Of a stretch of DNA of 41,353 nucleotides, positions 15,476 through 24,153 are shown in pieces. A program made the translations under genes and the position numbers. The DNA is from Blautia sp. (GTDB taxonomy: Bacteria > Bacillota > Clostridia > Lachnospirales > Lachnospiraceae). The notes beneath the pieces were generated by a model. The model was not told the DNA's origin. It saw only the letters and a list, made by a program, of their open reading frames with translations, and ran no database searches. The first letter of the stretch is position 1. The number at the start of each line of letters is the position of its first letter. The stretch spans positions 1 to 41,353 of the forward strand of contig JAFTPT010000026.1 in assembly GCA_017463155.1 (NCBI GenBank), read 5' to 3'.

Positions 15476-16729
15476 TTGGATAAAAAAGAAGAAATGAACG
15501 AGACACCCGGGAAGAGCAGCGGGATGAAAAGGCTGAAGGACAGGATGGACATCCAATATACCAGGATCGCCATCTATGTGGTGATCACCGCCTGTGTGCT
15601 CTTTATCCTTTTCCGCATCATCCGGAATTTTGAAGCGGTGCTCCAGGCCATCGGGGCCGGAATGCACTGGCTGGGCGTGATCCTGACGCCGCTGATCGCC
15701 GGGTTTATCCTGGCCTACATCGTGTCGCCGCTTGTGAAGTTTTTCGAGCGAAGGCTGAAGAAGCTGCCGCTTTTCAAAAAAAGAGAAAAGGATCCCCGCG
15801 GGACCGCCGTTCTGCTGGCGGTCGGTCTGATCGTGATCGCGCTGGTTTTGGGCCTTTCGGTCATCTTTTCCATGCTAAGCCGGCAGTTCCGGCTCTTCCG
15901 TTTTGACGACCTGGGCAACCTGATCTCCGATTTCGGAGCCGGGGTCAAAAAAATGACGAGCGACCTGGAGGCGTGGGTCAAAAGCCTGAACATCAAATCG
16001 GCGGACCTGTCCAAATTCGCCGAGAGTGTCACAAACTGGCTGCAGAACGCGTCCCAGGGACTGGCGAACAGCGCCGTTGACCTGCTCGGAGGACTTCCGA
16101 CCATTCTGGCCAATGCTGTGTTCGCGATCATCTTCGGTATCTATTTCCTGCTCGACGCGGACGGGCTTTCCAGATATTGGAACAGGGTCCTGAAGGCAGT
16201 GTCGAACCAGAAGACCTATGACCGGTTTCATATACTGAAGAATGACGCAGACAAGGTTTTTTCGGGGTATATCAGGGGACAGCTCCTGGACGCGATCTTT
16301 GTCGGCGTGATCGTGAGTGTGGTGCTTTCCCTGCTCGGCGTGGATTTTGCCGTAGTCATCGGGGTCTTTACCGGGCTTGGAAACCTGATCCCCTATGTGG
16401 GACCTGTGATCGCCTATGTATCCACCGGCATCGTGTGCCTGATGAACCAGGACGTCCAGAAAATGGTGATCAGCATCATTGTCCTGTTCATCATCATGAC
16501 GATTGACGGGAATGTGATCGAACCCAAGCTCGTGGGCAGCAGCATCGACATCCATCCGATGCTTGTGATCGTGGCCCTGCTGATCGGCGGCGGGATCGGC
16601 GGGCTGCTCGGCATGCTGTTTGCCGTGCCGGTCGCCGCGCTTCTGAAGATGCAGTTTGATAAGGTGATCGACACGATCCTGCGGAAAAAGGAGGAAGCGG
16701 GGCAGAAAGAAAAACAGAAAACAGGCTGA
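15476..16729 (+). CDS. AI-2E family transporter (PerM/YdiK-like permease)
   Basis: The protein (about 417 residues) has seven to eight membrane segments with the AI-2E family loop LGNLIPYVGPVIAYVSTG and the long amphipathic region between the early and later segments. Members export diverse small molecules, including AI-2 in one case, or act as Na+/H+ antiporters; the substrate here is unknown. TTG 15476 is chosen because AGAGGAG (15461-15467) precedes it; GTG 15446 and ATG 15452 are in-frame alternatives without such a site. It lies 51 bases after the VanY-type gene and may be the last gene of that operon. Confidence 0.88.
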   Translation: MDKKEEMNETPGKSSGMKRLKDRMDIQYTRIAIYVVITACVLFILFRIIRNFEAVLQAIGAGMHWLGVILTPLIAGFILAYIVSPLVKFFERRLKKLPLFKKREKDPRGTAVLLAVGLIVIALVLGLSVIFSMLSRQFRLFRFDDLGNLISDFGAGVKKMTSDLEAWVKSLNIKSADLSKFAESVTNWLQNASQGLANSAVDLLGGLPTILANAVFAIIFGIYFLLDADGLSRYWNRVLKAVSNQKTYDRFHILKNDADKVFSGYIRGQLLDAIFVGVIVSVVLSLLGVDFAVVIGVFTGLGNLIPYVGPVIAYVSTGIVCLMNQDVQKMVISIIVLFIIMTIDGNVIEPKLVGSSIDIHPMLVIVALLIGGGIGGLLGMLFAVPVAALLKMQFDKVIDTILRKKEEAGQKEKQKTG

Positions 16730-16763
16730 GACAAAGATCCCGAGCCTTCCCGTAAAGCAGGAC

Positions 16764-16792
16764 TTGACGGCAAGTTATAGTTGTGCTATATA
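16764..16792 (+). promoter_or_regulatory. Sigma-A type promoter for the dnaJ-like gene
   Basis: TTGACG (16764-16769) and TATATA (16787-16792) are separated by 17 bases. The start would fall near 16799, giving a leader of about 95 bases before the ATG at 16894. No CIRCE or CtsR operator is visible. Confidence 0.7.
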
Positions 16793-16829
16793 TTATATAA
16801 CAGATATGATTACAGCGCACAACTGCCTT

Positions 16830-16860
16830 CCCGTACGGCGCGTTTACACGTTCGTGCGGG
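16830..16860 (+). repeat. Leader hairpin upstream of the dnaJ-like gene
   Basis: Arms CCCGTACG (16830-16837) and CGTGCGGG (16853-16860) pair with one wobble position around a 15-base loop. It has no T-tract. It lies in the leader between promoter and ribosome binding site, so it may tune mRNA stability or translation. Confidence 0.5.
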
Positions 16861-16893
16861 AGACCCTGTATACGCGGAAGAAGGTGACAGACT

Positions 16894-17892
16894 ATGTCGA
16901 GAGATTACTACGAGATCCTTGGAGTAGCCAGGGATGCTGATGATAAAAAGATCAAGGCCGCTTACCGTAAGCTGGCCAAAAAGTATCATCCGGATACCAA
17001 TCCGGATAACAGGACGGCGGAACAGAAGTTCAAGGAGATCACGGAGGCCTATGAGGTCCTCTCCGATCCGGAAAAAAAGAAACTGTATGACCAGTACGGA
17101 ACGGCCGCGTTCGACGGCTCCATGGGGCAGGGTCCCGGTAAGGGAGCGCAGGCCTACGGCTGGTCGGATTTCCAGAATGGTACGGGCCGTACCTGGACGG
17201 GAAGCTTCACATCCGGGCAGGATATGGATGACATCCTGAAGCATATTTTCGGGGAACTTCATGGAGCCGGTGCCGGCGGCTTCGGCGGCGGTTTTTCGGA
17301 TGCCTTCCGGGGAGACTTCGGGAACGGCTCGTTCGGTGGAAGACAGGCCGATCCGGGCGGCGGAAGGGACGTCCATGCGGACCTCCAGGTCAGCTTTGAG
17401 GACGCAGCCCTCGGCTGCGACAAAGTGCTCATGCTTTCCGAGGAGGGCGGACGCAGGCTTCAGGTCCACATTCCCGCCGGGATCGATGAGGGCCAGAGCA
17501 TCCGCCTGAAAGGGCAGGGGATCGCCGGACGGAACGGAGAAAAGGGTGACCTGTTCGTCTGCATCCACATCCGGCAGCATCCGGAGTATGAGCGGAAAGG
17601 GCAGGACCTGTACATGACGGCCTCGATCCCGTATACGACGGCTGTACTCGGCGGAAAGGCGATGATCGATACCCTTTACGGCCGGGTGGAATGTACGATC
17701 CCCGCAGGTACCCGCTGCGGCAGCACGATCCGCTTACGTAACAAAGGAATCGTTTCCATGAAAAACCGGAATGTCCACGGAGATCTTTATATCCGGATCC
17801 AGATCGATATTCCGCAGCATATCTCAGAGGAAGAGAGAAAAGCAACGGCCCGTCTGGCAGAGATCCAGCAGGGCCTCAGGAGAAGTGCATGA
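16894..17892 (+). CDS. J-domain co-chaperone without zinc finger (CbpA/DnaJ type II)
   Basis: The 332-residue protein has an N-terminal J domain with the HPD motif at residues 32-34, a Gly/Phe-rich linker (about 80-150) and a DnaJ C-terminal substrate-binding domain (about 165-320). The four CxxCxGxG zinc motifs of DnaJ type I are absent. It would stimulate DnaK and deliver substrates to it. No dnaK or grpE is nearby, so this is probably an accessory DnaJ. It overlaps the next gene by four bases (ATGA), which ties it to a secreted hydrolase. Confidence 0.9.
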   Translation: MSRDYYEILGVARDADDKKIKAAYRKLAKKYHPDTNPDNRTAEQKFKEITEAYEVLSDPEKKKLYDQYGTAAFDGSMGQGPGKGAQAYGWSDFQNGTGRTWTGSFTSGQDMDDILKHIFGELHGAGAGGFGGGFSDAFRGDFGNGSFGGRQADPGGGRDVHADLQVSFEDAALGCDKVLMLSEEGGRRLQVHIPAGIDEGQSIRLKGQGIAGRNGEKGDLFVCIHIRQHPEYERKGQDLYMTASIPYTTAVLGGKAMIDTLYGRVECTIPAGTRCGSTIRLRNKGIVSMKNRNVHGDLYIRIQIDIPQHISEEERKATARLAEIQQGLRRSA

Positions 17893-19364
17893 GAAAAAAA
17901 GTGCTTTCGCGCTTATGGATGAAAGGCGGCAGGGCAGCAGGGGCGGTATTTCTGCTCCTGACTGTCCTGTGTCTCTTTTTTCCGGCAGCCGCTTCTGCGG
18001 AGCAGGCCGGAACGGAACAGACAGAAACAACAGGCGCCAAAACGGCTGTCTATATGCTTCCCGGCAGGGGGGCCAGCCTGAAGGAGATCACGATCCCCTA
18101 CATCGGGAAGGACGGGACGGTCAGGAGCCGCGTTCTCCAGGTCTATATTCCGCTGGAGGCGGAAAAGCCCTGCCCGGCGCTCCTAAAGACGCATTACGGG
18201 ATCGATCCCTCCTCCAGGGAGCTTTCCTGGTATCTGAAGGAAGGATGGGCGGTAGCAGCCCCGAAGGATCCCGGTCCGGAGGAGAACGGACTTCTCACGT
18301 CCGACGACCTGGTCTTTAACAGTGCCTGCTATTACACACTGCGGCATCTGGACGAGATCGACAGGACGCACATCGGGATGTACGGCGAGAGCGCAGGCGG
18401 ATATATCTGCCTGCTGCTGAACGCCGCGCATGTCGGGATCAGGGGAGCCTGGTCGTCCAGCGGGTTCTGCAATCTGCTGTTCGGCCTGAAGGAATACTGG
18501 GACTATGCCAATTCCTTCAACCTGGAGGTTCTCGGAGAATTGTCACCGGAGGAACAGCAGGACAGCAGCGTCCTGATGGAAAAACTTCCGCTGCCCTATC
18601 TTTCCGGGATCTACCAGTCATTTGCACCGAATACGGAAGGCTTTCCGGATGCAGAGGAAGATCCTGCATTCTGGGAGGCCTGGTCGCCGTGCTGCCTGAC
18701 AGAATGCTTTACGAATCCGATCCTGTTTACCCACTACACCTCCGACGCCCTGGTACCGGTCGACCAGCTGACAAAACGGTTTACCTATGAACAGGCCGGG
18801 GAGAGCCTTCCGGAGGGCTTTCGCTGCAGGCTTTCAGACTTTGAACTGCCAGGACGCCTTTCCGGTTCTCTCGCGGAACAGCTCCCGGAGAACAGCTTTT
18901 CAGAGGTCCTGCACGCGGCGCCTTCTCCGGACGAGGATCTGGCGGTCCCGCTCGACCTTACCCGGAAATTCAATCTGGTGGTCCTGGACGAGGGGCCGGT
19001 GGAAGGATATGCAGGCCATAAAAAAGAGAACGGAGCGGGGATCCTGGACGGCAGGCCCTTCTTCCGCACCATGTTTACCTGGGAATGGCGGGATTATTTC
19101 CGGATGACAAGGGAAAAGCTGCACATGCTCATCGAGCGCTACAAGGGCAGCAGCCGTCTGCTTCCGGGACACAAGGACGTGGACGACACGGTGTACGGAT
19201 CCAGGGCCATCTACAGGAAGGAAGTCGTGGAGGAACTCAGAGACTACCTGGCCGGAGGAGGAGAGATCCCGGAGGAATACTGGGAAGAAATCCTTGAGGA
19301 ACGGCCGGATTTTGAGAAAAGCATCGGCTCGATCCGGAAGAAGCTCTCCGAAAAGAAGAATTGA
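17889..19364 (+). CDS. Secreted or membrane-anchored alpha/beta hydrolase-like protein
   Basis: The 491-residue protein has a signal peptide (hydrophobic core about 17-37, ending ASA). It has a nucleophile elbow GESAGG (166-171, Ser168) after a beta strand, as in alpha/beta hydrolases and carboxylesterases. An [17 protein letters not shown] segment resembles the Asp loop of prolyl oligopeptidase-type enzymes. [12 protein letters not shown] or [10 protein letters not shown] could supply the catalytic His. It would act outside the membrane on an ester, peptide or related bond; the substrate is unknown. Start codon ATG overlaps the upstream TGA, so it is translationally coupled to the J-domain gene. 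Confidence 0.75.
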   Translation: MRKKVLSRLWMKGGRAAGAVFLLLTVLCLFFPAAASAEQAGTEQTETTGAKTAVYMLPGRGASLKEITIPYIGKDGTVRSRVLQVYIPLEAEKPCPALLKTHYGIDPSSRELSWYLKEGWAVAAPKDPGPEENGLLTSDDLVFNSACYYTLRHLDEIDRTHIGMYGESAGGYICLLLNAAHVGIRGAWSSSGFCNLLFGLKEYWDYANSFNLEVLGELSPEEQQDSSVLMEKLPLPYLSGIYQSFAPNTEGFPDAEEDPAFWEAWSPCCLTECFTNPILFTHYTSDALVPVDQLTKRFTYEQAGESLPEGFRCRLSDFELPGRLSGSLAEQLPENSFSEVLHAAPSPDEDLAVPLDLTRKFNLVVLDEGPVEGYAGHKKENGAGILDGRPFFRTMFTWEWRDYFRMTREKLHMLIERYKGSSRLLPGHKDVDDTVYGSRAIYRKEVVEELRDYLAGGGEIPEEYWEEILEERPDFEKSIGSIRKKLSEKKN

Positions 19365-19408
19365 TATGGAAAAGACACATTTTCCGTGCATATTTCCGCA
19401 TATGGGTG

Positions 19409-19457
19409 TATAATAAATAATCATGAAAAGTCCCGGCTGCGACGCTTGAGACCGGGA
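19409..19457 (+). promoter_or_regulatory. Probable promoter -10 and inverted repeat before the DUF937 gene
   Basis: TATAAT at 19409-19414 is a perfect -10 hexamer without an obvious -35. Downstream, TCCCGG (19431-19436) and CCGGGA (19452-19457) are perfectly complementary around a 15-base loop, so the leader RNA would form a hairpin. AAAGGAG lies about ten bases before the ATG at 19493. Confidence 0.5.
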
Positions 19458-19492
19458 TACGATAAAACGATTCAACAGGAAAGGAGATCACT

Positions 19493-20278
19493 ATGAATTT
19501 ACTTGATATGCTGATGGGCTCCATGACGTCAGAGGATTCCGTGAATGCGCTTTCACAGAAGACAGGCGCTTCCTCCGAGCAGACCTCCAAGCTGGTCGCG
19601 GAGGCTCTTCCGGTACTGATGTCCGCGATGACGCAGAATGCCGCTTCTTCCAAGGAAGGGGCCGAGGCCCTGCTTGGCGCGCTTGGACAGCATAAAGAAC
19701 AGGTTCCCATGGGCCAGCAGATTTCGGCGGCTGATGAGGAAGACGGTGCCAAGATCCTCCAGCACATTCTTGGAAACAATTCCGGAGCGGTCGTAAACGC
19801 ACTGGCCCAGGATACACAGATGGATGAGACACAGGTGAACAAGTCCCTGGCCAATCTCGCCCCGGCACTCCTGAGCGGCCTTTCCGCGGCAGCCGGTTCC
19901 CTTTCCAAGCCCGGCGTGAACCTGAGCGACGGCCTTGATTTCACGGACCTTATGGGTATGTTCCTGGGCGGCGGCCAACAGCAGCAGTCCGGAACCCTCG
20001 GCCTTCTCGGCAGCCTGTTCGGCGGCGGTCAGCCACAGCCGCAGGCAACCTCTCCGACGGGCCTTCTCGGCAGTCTGTTCGGCGGCGGCCAGCAGCAGGC
20101 ATCCGCGACCTCCGGCCTTCTCGGCAGCCTGTTCGGAGCTCCGCAGCCCCAGCAGCAGTCCTCCGGCCTTGGCGGTCTCCTGGGCGGCCTTCTGGGCGGC
20201 GGCCAGCAGAACGTGCAGAGCACCAGCGGCTTTGACGGCGGCGACCTGCTCGGGATCCTCATGAACCTTATGAAGTGA
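19493..20278 (+). CDS. DUF937 family protein with Gly/Gln-rich repeat tail
   Basis: The first ~145 residues are a DUF937-type helical region (start MNLLDMLMGSMTSEDS, central KILQHILGNNSGAVVNALAQ, then LAPALLSGLSAAAG). The remaining ~110 residues hold four to five copies of GLLGSLFGGGQ separated by Gln/Pro/Ala/Thr spacers, ending LLGILMNLMK. DUF937 proteins are widespread and have no settled function. No signal peptide or membrane segment is clear. The repeats may drive self-association. It has its own -10 element and is followed by a terminator. Confidence 0.8.
   Translation: MNLLDMLMGSMTSEDSVNALSQKTGASSEQTSKLVAEALPVLMSAMTQNAASSKEGAEALLGALGQHKEQVPMGQQISAADEEDGAKILQHILGNNSGAVVNALAQDTQMDETQVNKSLANLAPALLSGLSAAAGSLSKPGVNLSDGLDFTDLMGMFLGGGQQQQSGTLGLLGSLFGGGQPQPQATSPTGLLGSLFGGGQQQASATSGLLGSLFGAPQPQQQSSGLGGLLGGLLGGGQQNVQSTSGFDGGDLLGILMNLMK
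20000..20137 (+). repeat. In-frame DNA repeats in the DUF937 gene
   Basis: Nearly identical units beginning GGCCTTCTCGGCAG occur at about 20000-20028, 20060-20088 and 20114-20137, spaced 60 and 54 bases, both multiples of three. They encode the GLLGSLFGGGQ repeats. Unit gain or loss would keep the frame, so the repeat number may differ between strains. Confidence 0.85.
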
Positions 20279-20338
20279 TTTTAGCGCCAAAGCTCGAAGA
20301 GCGAAGCAATCCGTAATCACATTTTACAGCAGAGTTTG

Positions 20339-20370
20339 AAAAGGGCTTTCCGGAAGGAAGGTCCTTTTTT
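20339..20370 (+). terminator. Rho-independent terminator after the DUF937 gene
   Basis: AAAAGGGC (20339-20346) pairs with the GGTCCTTTT region (20361-20368) around an inner CTTTCC/GGAAGG stem, followed by a run of six Ts at 20365-20370. It lies about 60 bases after the stop codon. Confidence 0.75.
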
Positions 20371-20384
20371 CATACACTATAACA

Positions 20385-20413
20385 TGGACATTTTCGTGAA
20401 AAAGAGGTATGAT
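20385..20413 (+). promoter_or_regulatory. Sigma-A type promoter for galK-galT
   Basis: TGGACA (20385-20390) and TATGAT (20408-20413), each one mismatch from consensus, are separated by 17 bases. They lie right after the terminator. AGGAGG at 20442-20447 precedes the galK ATG at 20456. No clear operator is seen. Confidence 0.7.
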
Positions 20414-20455
20414 GCATAGAAAGGAATTTTCACAGCTGATCAGGAGGTACGGACG

Positions 20456-21739
20456 ATGGCAAAAATGGCAGGTGCAGTTATACAGGAGCTGCGAGAAGGA
20501 AGACTGAAGGACAGACTTTTGGACATCTACCAGGAGGAAAGCGCGATCCCGCGGCAGACGGACAGATATACGAAGGCGCTGGAAGGCTTCTGCAGGGATT
20601 TCGGCGACCGGGAGATCGAGATCTACAGTGCCCCCGGGCGAAGCGAGGTGGGCGGAAACCATACCGATCATCAGCACGGACAGGTGCTGGCGGCCGCTGT
20701 CAATCTGGACGTGATCGCGGTCGTTGCCCCGACGGATGACGGCCTGATCCAGGTTCATTCCGAAGGGTACGAGCCTGTCATCGTCAGCACGAGTGCCCTT
20801 GAAATTGAAAAGAGCGAAATGGGTACCTCCAAAGCGCTGATCCGCGGCATGCTGGCCCGGTTCAAGGAACTGGGATATAAGATCGGCGGATTCTGCGCCT
20901 ACATGACCAGCGATGTGCTGGGAGGCTCCGGCCTGTCCTCCTCCGCCGCGTATGAGGTGACGATCGGAAATATCCTTTCCGGACTGTATAATGACATGAA
21001 GGTGGATCCCGTCACGATCGCCGTGGCGTCTCAGTTCGCCGAGAACCGCTATTTCGGCAAGCCCTGCGGCCTGATGGACCAGATGGCTTCCTCGGTGGGC
21101 AGCCTGATCAATATTGATTTCAAGGAACCGGAAAAACCGGTGATCCGTAAAGTGGACGCGGATTTTGCCTCCTTCGGGCATAAGCTGTGCATCGTGGACA
21201 CCAAGGGTTCCCATGCGGACCTGACACATGAGTATGCCGCGATCCCCGAGGAGATGAAGCAGATCGCAGGCTTCTTCGGAAAGGAAGTCCTCCGCGACGT
21301 GGATGAGGAGGAACTGATCCGGCAGATTCCGGCGCTCCGTGAAAAATACGGCGACAGGGGAGTCCTGCGCGCCCTCCATTTCAAGGAAGACCACAAGAGA
21401 GCCGGGGAGGAAGCCAGGGCGCTCGAGAAGGGCGACTTTGAGGAGTTCAAGCGCCTGATCACCGCTTCCGGCAATTCGTCCTTCAAATATCTGCAGAATG
21501 TGTATCCCTCCAGCCAGCCGCAGAGCCAGAACCTTTCGGTGGGACTGGCCGTCAGTGAACTGGTGCTTGGCGACCGCGGGGCCTGCCGGGTCCACGGAGG
21601 CGGTTTTGCCGGGACGATCCAGGCGTTCGTGCCGGAGGATATGGTCCCTGCGTACAGGAAGGCGATGGATGATCTTTTCGGCGAAGGATCCTGCCATGTG
21701 CTCCAGGTACGTAAATATGGCGGCATGAAGGTCCTTTGA
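20456..21739 (+). CDS. galK: Galactokinase
   Basis: A 427-residue GHMP kinase. It has the galactokinase N-terminal signature (GRSEVGGNHTDH, residues 61-72), the ATP-binding GHMP loop GGSGLSSSAA, and the C-terminal motif CRVHGGGFAGTIQAF. It phosphorylates D-galactose to galactose 1-phosphate, the first Leloir step. The signature has NHTDH where many enzymes have EHTDY, a variant I associate with clostridial galactokinases. GalT follows 32 bases later. galE is not in the window. Confidence 0.95.
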   Translation: MAKMAGAVIQELREGRLKDRLLDIYQEESAIPRQTDRYTKALEGFCRDFGDREIEIYSAPGRSEVGGNHTDHQHGQVLAAAVNLDVIAVVAPTDDGLIQVHSEGYEPVIVSTSALEIEKSEMGTSKALIRGMLARFKELGYKIGGFCAYMTSDVLGGSGLSSSAAYEVTIGNILSGLYNDMKVDPVTIAVASQFAENRYFGKPCGLMDQMASSVGSLINIDFKEPEKPVIRKVDADFASFGHKLCIVDTKGSHADLTHEYAAIPEEMKQIAGFFGKEVLRDVDEEELIRQIPALREKYGDRGVLRALHFKEDHKRAGEEARALEKGDFEEFKRLITASGNSSFKYLQNVYPSSQPQSQNLSVGLAVSELVLGDRGACRVHGGGFAGTIQAFVPEDMVPAYRKAMDDLFGEGSCHVLQVRKYGGMKVL

Positions 21740-21771
21740 AACAGATAAAACAATAAGGAGAACGGATCAAC

Positions 21772-23268
21772 ATGAAACTGAGTCTGGAAATACAGAAGCT
21801 TGCACAGTACGGCGTTCAGAAAGGCCTGATCGTCGAGGAAGACCGTGTATATACCGTCAACAGGCTGCTGGAGATCTTCGGAGAGGATGAGCTTCATGAA
21901 ACAGTCCTTCCGGAGAGGGAGATCTCTCTCGTTCCGGTGCTTACGGCCCTCACGGATCTGGCCCTGGAAAAAGGTGTGCTGAAAAGCGATGACATCGTCT
22001 CCAGGGACCTGTTCGATACAAAACTGATGGGCGCGCTCACCCCTGCGCCGAGCGAGGTGATCCGCACCTTCCGTGAAAAGGCCGGTGAGAGTCCCGAAAA
22101 GGCGACGGAGTGGTATTATACGTTCAGCCGGGACACAAACTACATCCGCAGGGACCGCATCGTCAAGGACCGCCGGTGGAAGGTGGACAGCCCCTACGGG
22201 GTCGTGGACATCACCATCAACCTCTCCAAGCCGGAGAAGGACCCCAAGGCCATCGCGGCAGCCAGAAACGCAAAGCAGAGCGCCTATCCCAAATGCCAGC
22301 TCTGTGTGGAGAACGAAGGCTACGCAGGGCGGATGAACCACCCGGCGCGGCAGAATCACAGGATCATCCCGCTGACACTGAACGGGAAGCCCTGGGGATT
22401 CCAGTATTCTCCCTATGTCTATTACAACGAACACTGTATCGTCCTGAACCGTGAGCATACGCCGATGAAGATCGACAGAGGCACTTTCGAGCGCCTGTTC
22501 GATTTCATCACGTTGTTCCCGCATTATTTCCTGGGTTCGAATGCGGACCTGCCGATCGTCGGCGGTTCGATCCTGACCCACGATCATTTCCAGGGCGGTC
22601 ATTATGAATTTGCCATGGCCAGGGCCGGCATCGAGAAGGAGATCACGATTTCCGGCTATGAGGATGTGAAGGCAGGGATCGTTCACTGGCCCATGTCCGT
22701 CATCCGCGTCAGCGGCCCGGACAGAGCGAGGCTTGTGGACCTGGCGGATCATATCCTGACGGCCTGGAGAGGCTATTCGGATGAAGCCGCCATGATCCTT
22801 GCGGAGACGGACGGCGAGCCCCACAATACGATCACGCCCATTGCCAGAAGGCGGGGCGGCGACTATGAGCTGGACCTGGTACTCCGGAACAACCTGACGA
22901 CGGAGGAATACCCGCTGGGCGTTTATCATCCGCACCAGGAGCTTCACCATATCAAAAAAGAAAACATCGGACTCATCGAGGTGATGGGGCTTGCCGTCCT
23001 GCCGGCCCGCCTGAAGGACGAGATGGAAAAACTCGCGGAGTGTCTCCGGAACGGGAGTGATCCCGCAGGGGTTCCGGAGCTTGAAAAGCATGCCGCCTGG
23101 GCGCAGGAGATCAGGGATCGTTATCCGGATCTCGCATCGCAGGATGTGGACGAGATCCTTCGGCAGGAGATCGGGGCCGTTTTTGTAAAGGTCCTGGAGG
23201 ATGCCGGCGTCTACAAGTGCACGCCGGAGGGGCGTGAAGCATTCCTGCGCTTTATCGCAGCCCTGTAA
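21772..23268 (+). CDS. galT: UDP-glucose--hexose-1-phosphate uridylyltransferase (GalT class 2)
   Basis: The 498-residue protein matches the Firmicute-type GalT: an N-terminal helical domain, FSRDTNYIRRDRIVKD, a Cys pair (KCQLC), and the catalytic region SILTHDHFQGGHYEF. It transfers UMP from UDP-glucose to galactose 1-phosphate, giving glucose 1-phosphate and UDP-galactose. The length near 500 is normal for class 2 enzymes, longer than E. coli GalT. AAGGAG precedes ATG 21772. Confidence 0.95.
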   Translation: MKLSLEIQKLAQYGVQKGLIVEEDRVYTVNRLLEIFGEDELHETVLPEREISLVPVLTALTDLALEKGVLKSDDIVSRDLFDTKLMGALTPAPSEVIRTFREKAGESPEKATEWYYTFSRDTNYIRRDRIVKDRRWKVDSPYGVVDITINLSKPEKDPKAIAAARNAKQSAYPKCQLCVENEGYAGRMNHPARQNHRIIPLTLNGKPWGFQYSPYVYYNEHCIVLNREHTPMKIDRGTFERLFDFITLFPHYFLGSNADLPIVGGSILTHDHFQGGHYEFAMARAGIEKEITISGYEDVKAGIVHWPMSVIRVSGPDRARLVDLADHILTAWRGYSDEAAMILAETDGEPHNTITPIARRRGGDYELDLVLRNNLTTEEYPLGVYHPHQELHHIKKENIGLIEVMGLAVLPARLKDEMEKLAECLRNGSDPAGVPELEKHAAWAQEIRDRYPDLASQDVDEILRQEIGAVFVKVLEDAGVYKCTPEGREAFLRFIAAL

Positions 23269-23299
23269 ATCACCTTACAAAGAGAAAGAGGATCAGACC

Positions 23300-23791
23300 A
23301 TGAAGATACGGATCCGGGAATTCCAGCCCGAAGACGCAGAAGAGACGATCGCCATCTGGAACCAGGTGGTGGAGGAAGGCATGGCTTTTCCACAGACGGA
23401 GGAGCTGGGGACCGAGGACGGAATTGCTTTTTTTGAGGGACAGAGTTATACGGGCGTAGCCTGTGATGAGGAGACCGGCGAGATCGTCGGTCTCTACATC
23501 CTGCATCCCAACAACATAGGCCGCTGCGGGCACATCGCCAATGCAAGCTATGCCGTAAAGGGGAATCTCCGCGGCCTCAGGATCGGTGAAAAGCTGGTCA
23601 CCGCCTGCCTTGCGAAAGCAGGACAGCTGGGCTTCCGTCTGCTTCAGTTCAACGCGGTCGTCCGGAGCAACTTTGTGGCACAGAAACTGTATGACCGGCT
23701 CGGGTTCGTTAAGATCGGCATGGTCCCGGGGGGCTTTCTGAACAAAAAAGAAGAGTATGAAGATATCATACTCTACTATCATACGCTGTAA
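23300..23791 (+). CDS. GNAT family N-acetyltransferase
   Basis: The protein has 163 residues. It shows the GNAT fold: IRIREFQPEDAEETIAIWNQVV at the start, a central beta strand pair with GLYILHPNN, the acetyl-CoA pocket NLRGLRIGEKLV (variant of RxxGxG/A), and LYDRLGFVKIG near the end. It transfers an acetyl group from acetyl-CoA to an amine of an unknown acceptor. ATG 23300 is chosen for the AGAGAAAGAGG upstream; an in-frame start further up lies inside galT. It is probably co-transcribed with galKT. Confidence 0.88.
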   Translation: MKIRIREFQPEDAEETIAIWNQVVEEGMAFPQTEELGTEDGIAFFEGQSYTGVACDEETGEIVGLYILHPNNIGRCGHIANASYAVKGNLRGLRIGEKLVTACLAKAGQLGFRLLQFNAVVRSNFVAQKLYDRLGFVKIGMVPGGFLNKKEEYEDIILYYHTL

Positions 23792-23810
23792 TGAAACAGC
23801 GGTGTGCTTT
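23784..23810 (+). terminator. Weak hairpin at the end of the GNAT gene, possible terminator
   Basis: CGCTGT (23784-23789) and ACAGCG (23796-23801) form a six-base stem spanning the stop codon, followed within a few bases by TTTTATTT. It lies between the convergent ends of the GNAT gene and the SRP RNA gene and may serve either strand. It is weaker than the other terminators here. Confidence 0.4.
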
Positions 23811-23814
23811 TATT

Positions 23815-24077
23815 TGTGCGCGCCGCACGTCGAAATACCTTCACAGACGTTACCTTTACAGTTAACTCGGCCCAGGCACCCTCACGACACACAGAAGGTT
23901 CCGCTTAGTGCTGCTGCATTCCTGCCCTGACACGGTTCACGGATTCCTGTTGCGTAAGACCCGGACGTCAACGCCACTTATAAAGGGCAGCTCTGCAAAG
24001 AATACCCCTCGGATTGGCATCACCCCTGCTGTAGCGGATTGCAGGTACAGGGCACCGCTATCTCCCCGGCTGCGCAG
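23815..24077 (-). ncRNA. ffs: Signal recognition particle RNA, large Gram-positive type
   Basis: On the minus strand the region carries the hallmarks of the bacterial SRP RNA with an Alu domain. These are GGGGAGATAGCGGTGCCCTGTA near the 5' end in short pieces (GGGGAG, AGCGGTGCCC), CTGCAATCCGCTA, the Ffh-binding domain IV (GTCAGG, a GGAA tetraloop at 23919-23922, GCAGCAGCAC), and GTGAGGGTGCCTGGGCCGAG with AACTGTAAAGG. The 5' TGCGC and 3' GCGCA ends pair. The apical loop is closed by A-U rather than the common C-G. It assembles with Ffh to target nascent membrane proteins. Length is about 263 bases; ends are approximate. Confidence 0.93.
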
Positions 24078-24082
24078 TTGTT

Positions 24083-24111
24083 ATTATATGGGTTTTAACG
24101 GCATTTGTCAA
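24083..24111 (-). promoter_or_regulatory. Consensus promoter of the SRP RNA gene
   Basis: On the minus strand TTGACA (24111-24106) and TATAAT (24088-24083) are both perfect hexamers separated by 17 bases. Transcription would begin near 24076, which agrees with the paired 5' end of the RNA. Confidence 0.92.
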
Positions 24112-24153
24112 GAAAACGGCGGCACACTTTACACAAAACAAAAAAAGGATGGC

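Noticed and set aside
14780-15667. Minus-strand frame opposite the VanY-type gene
   Set aside because: The plus-strand frame has the full M15B zinc motifs and an anchor; the reverse frame has no recognisable domain.
20000-20137. CRISPR-like array
   Set aside because: The repeats are in frame in one gene, irregularly spaced and encode a protein pattern; they are not CRISPR repeats.
21049-23091. 680-codon minus-strand frame opposite galK and galT
   Set aside because: Both plus-strand genes are unambiguous; the reverse frame crosses their boundary and resembles nothing.
23908-24153. N-terminal extension of the MnhE frame and plus-strand reading across the SRP RNA
   Set aside because: The added residues are not MnhE-like, and they lie on the opposite strand of a clear SRP RNA; the start is at 24154 or 24160.
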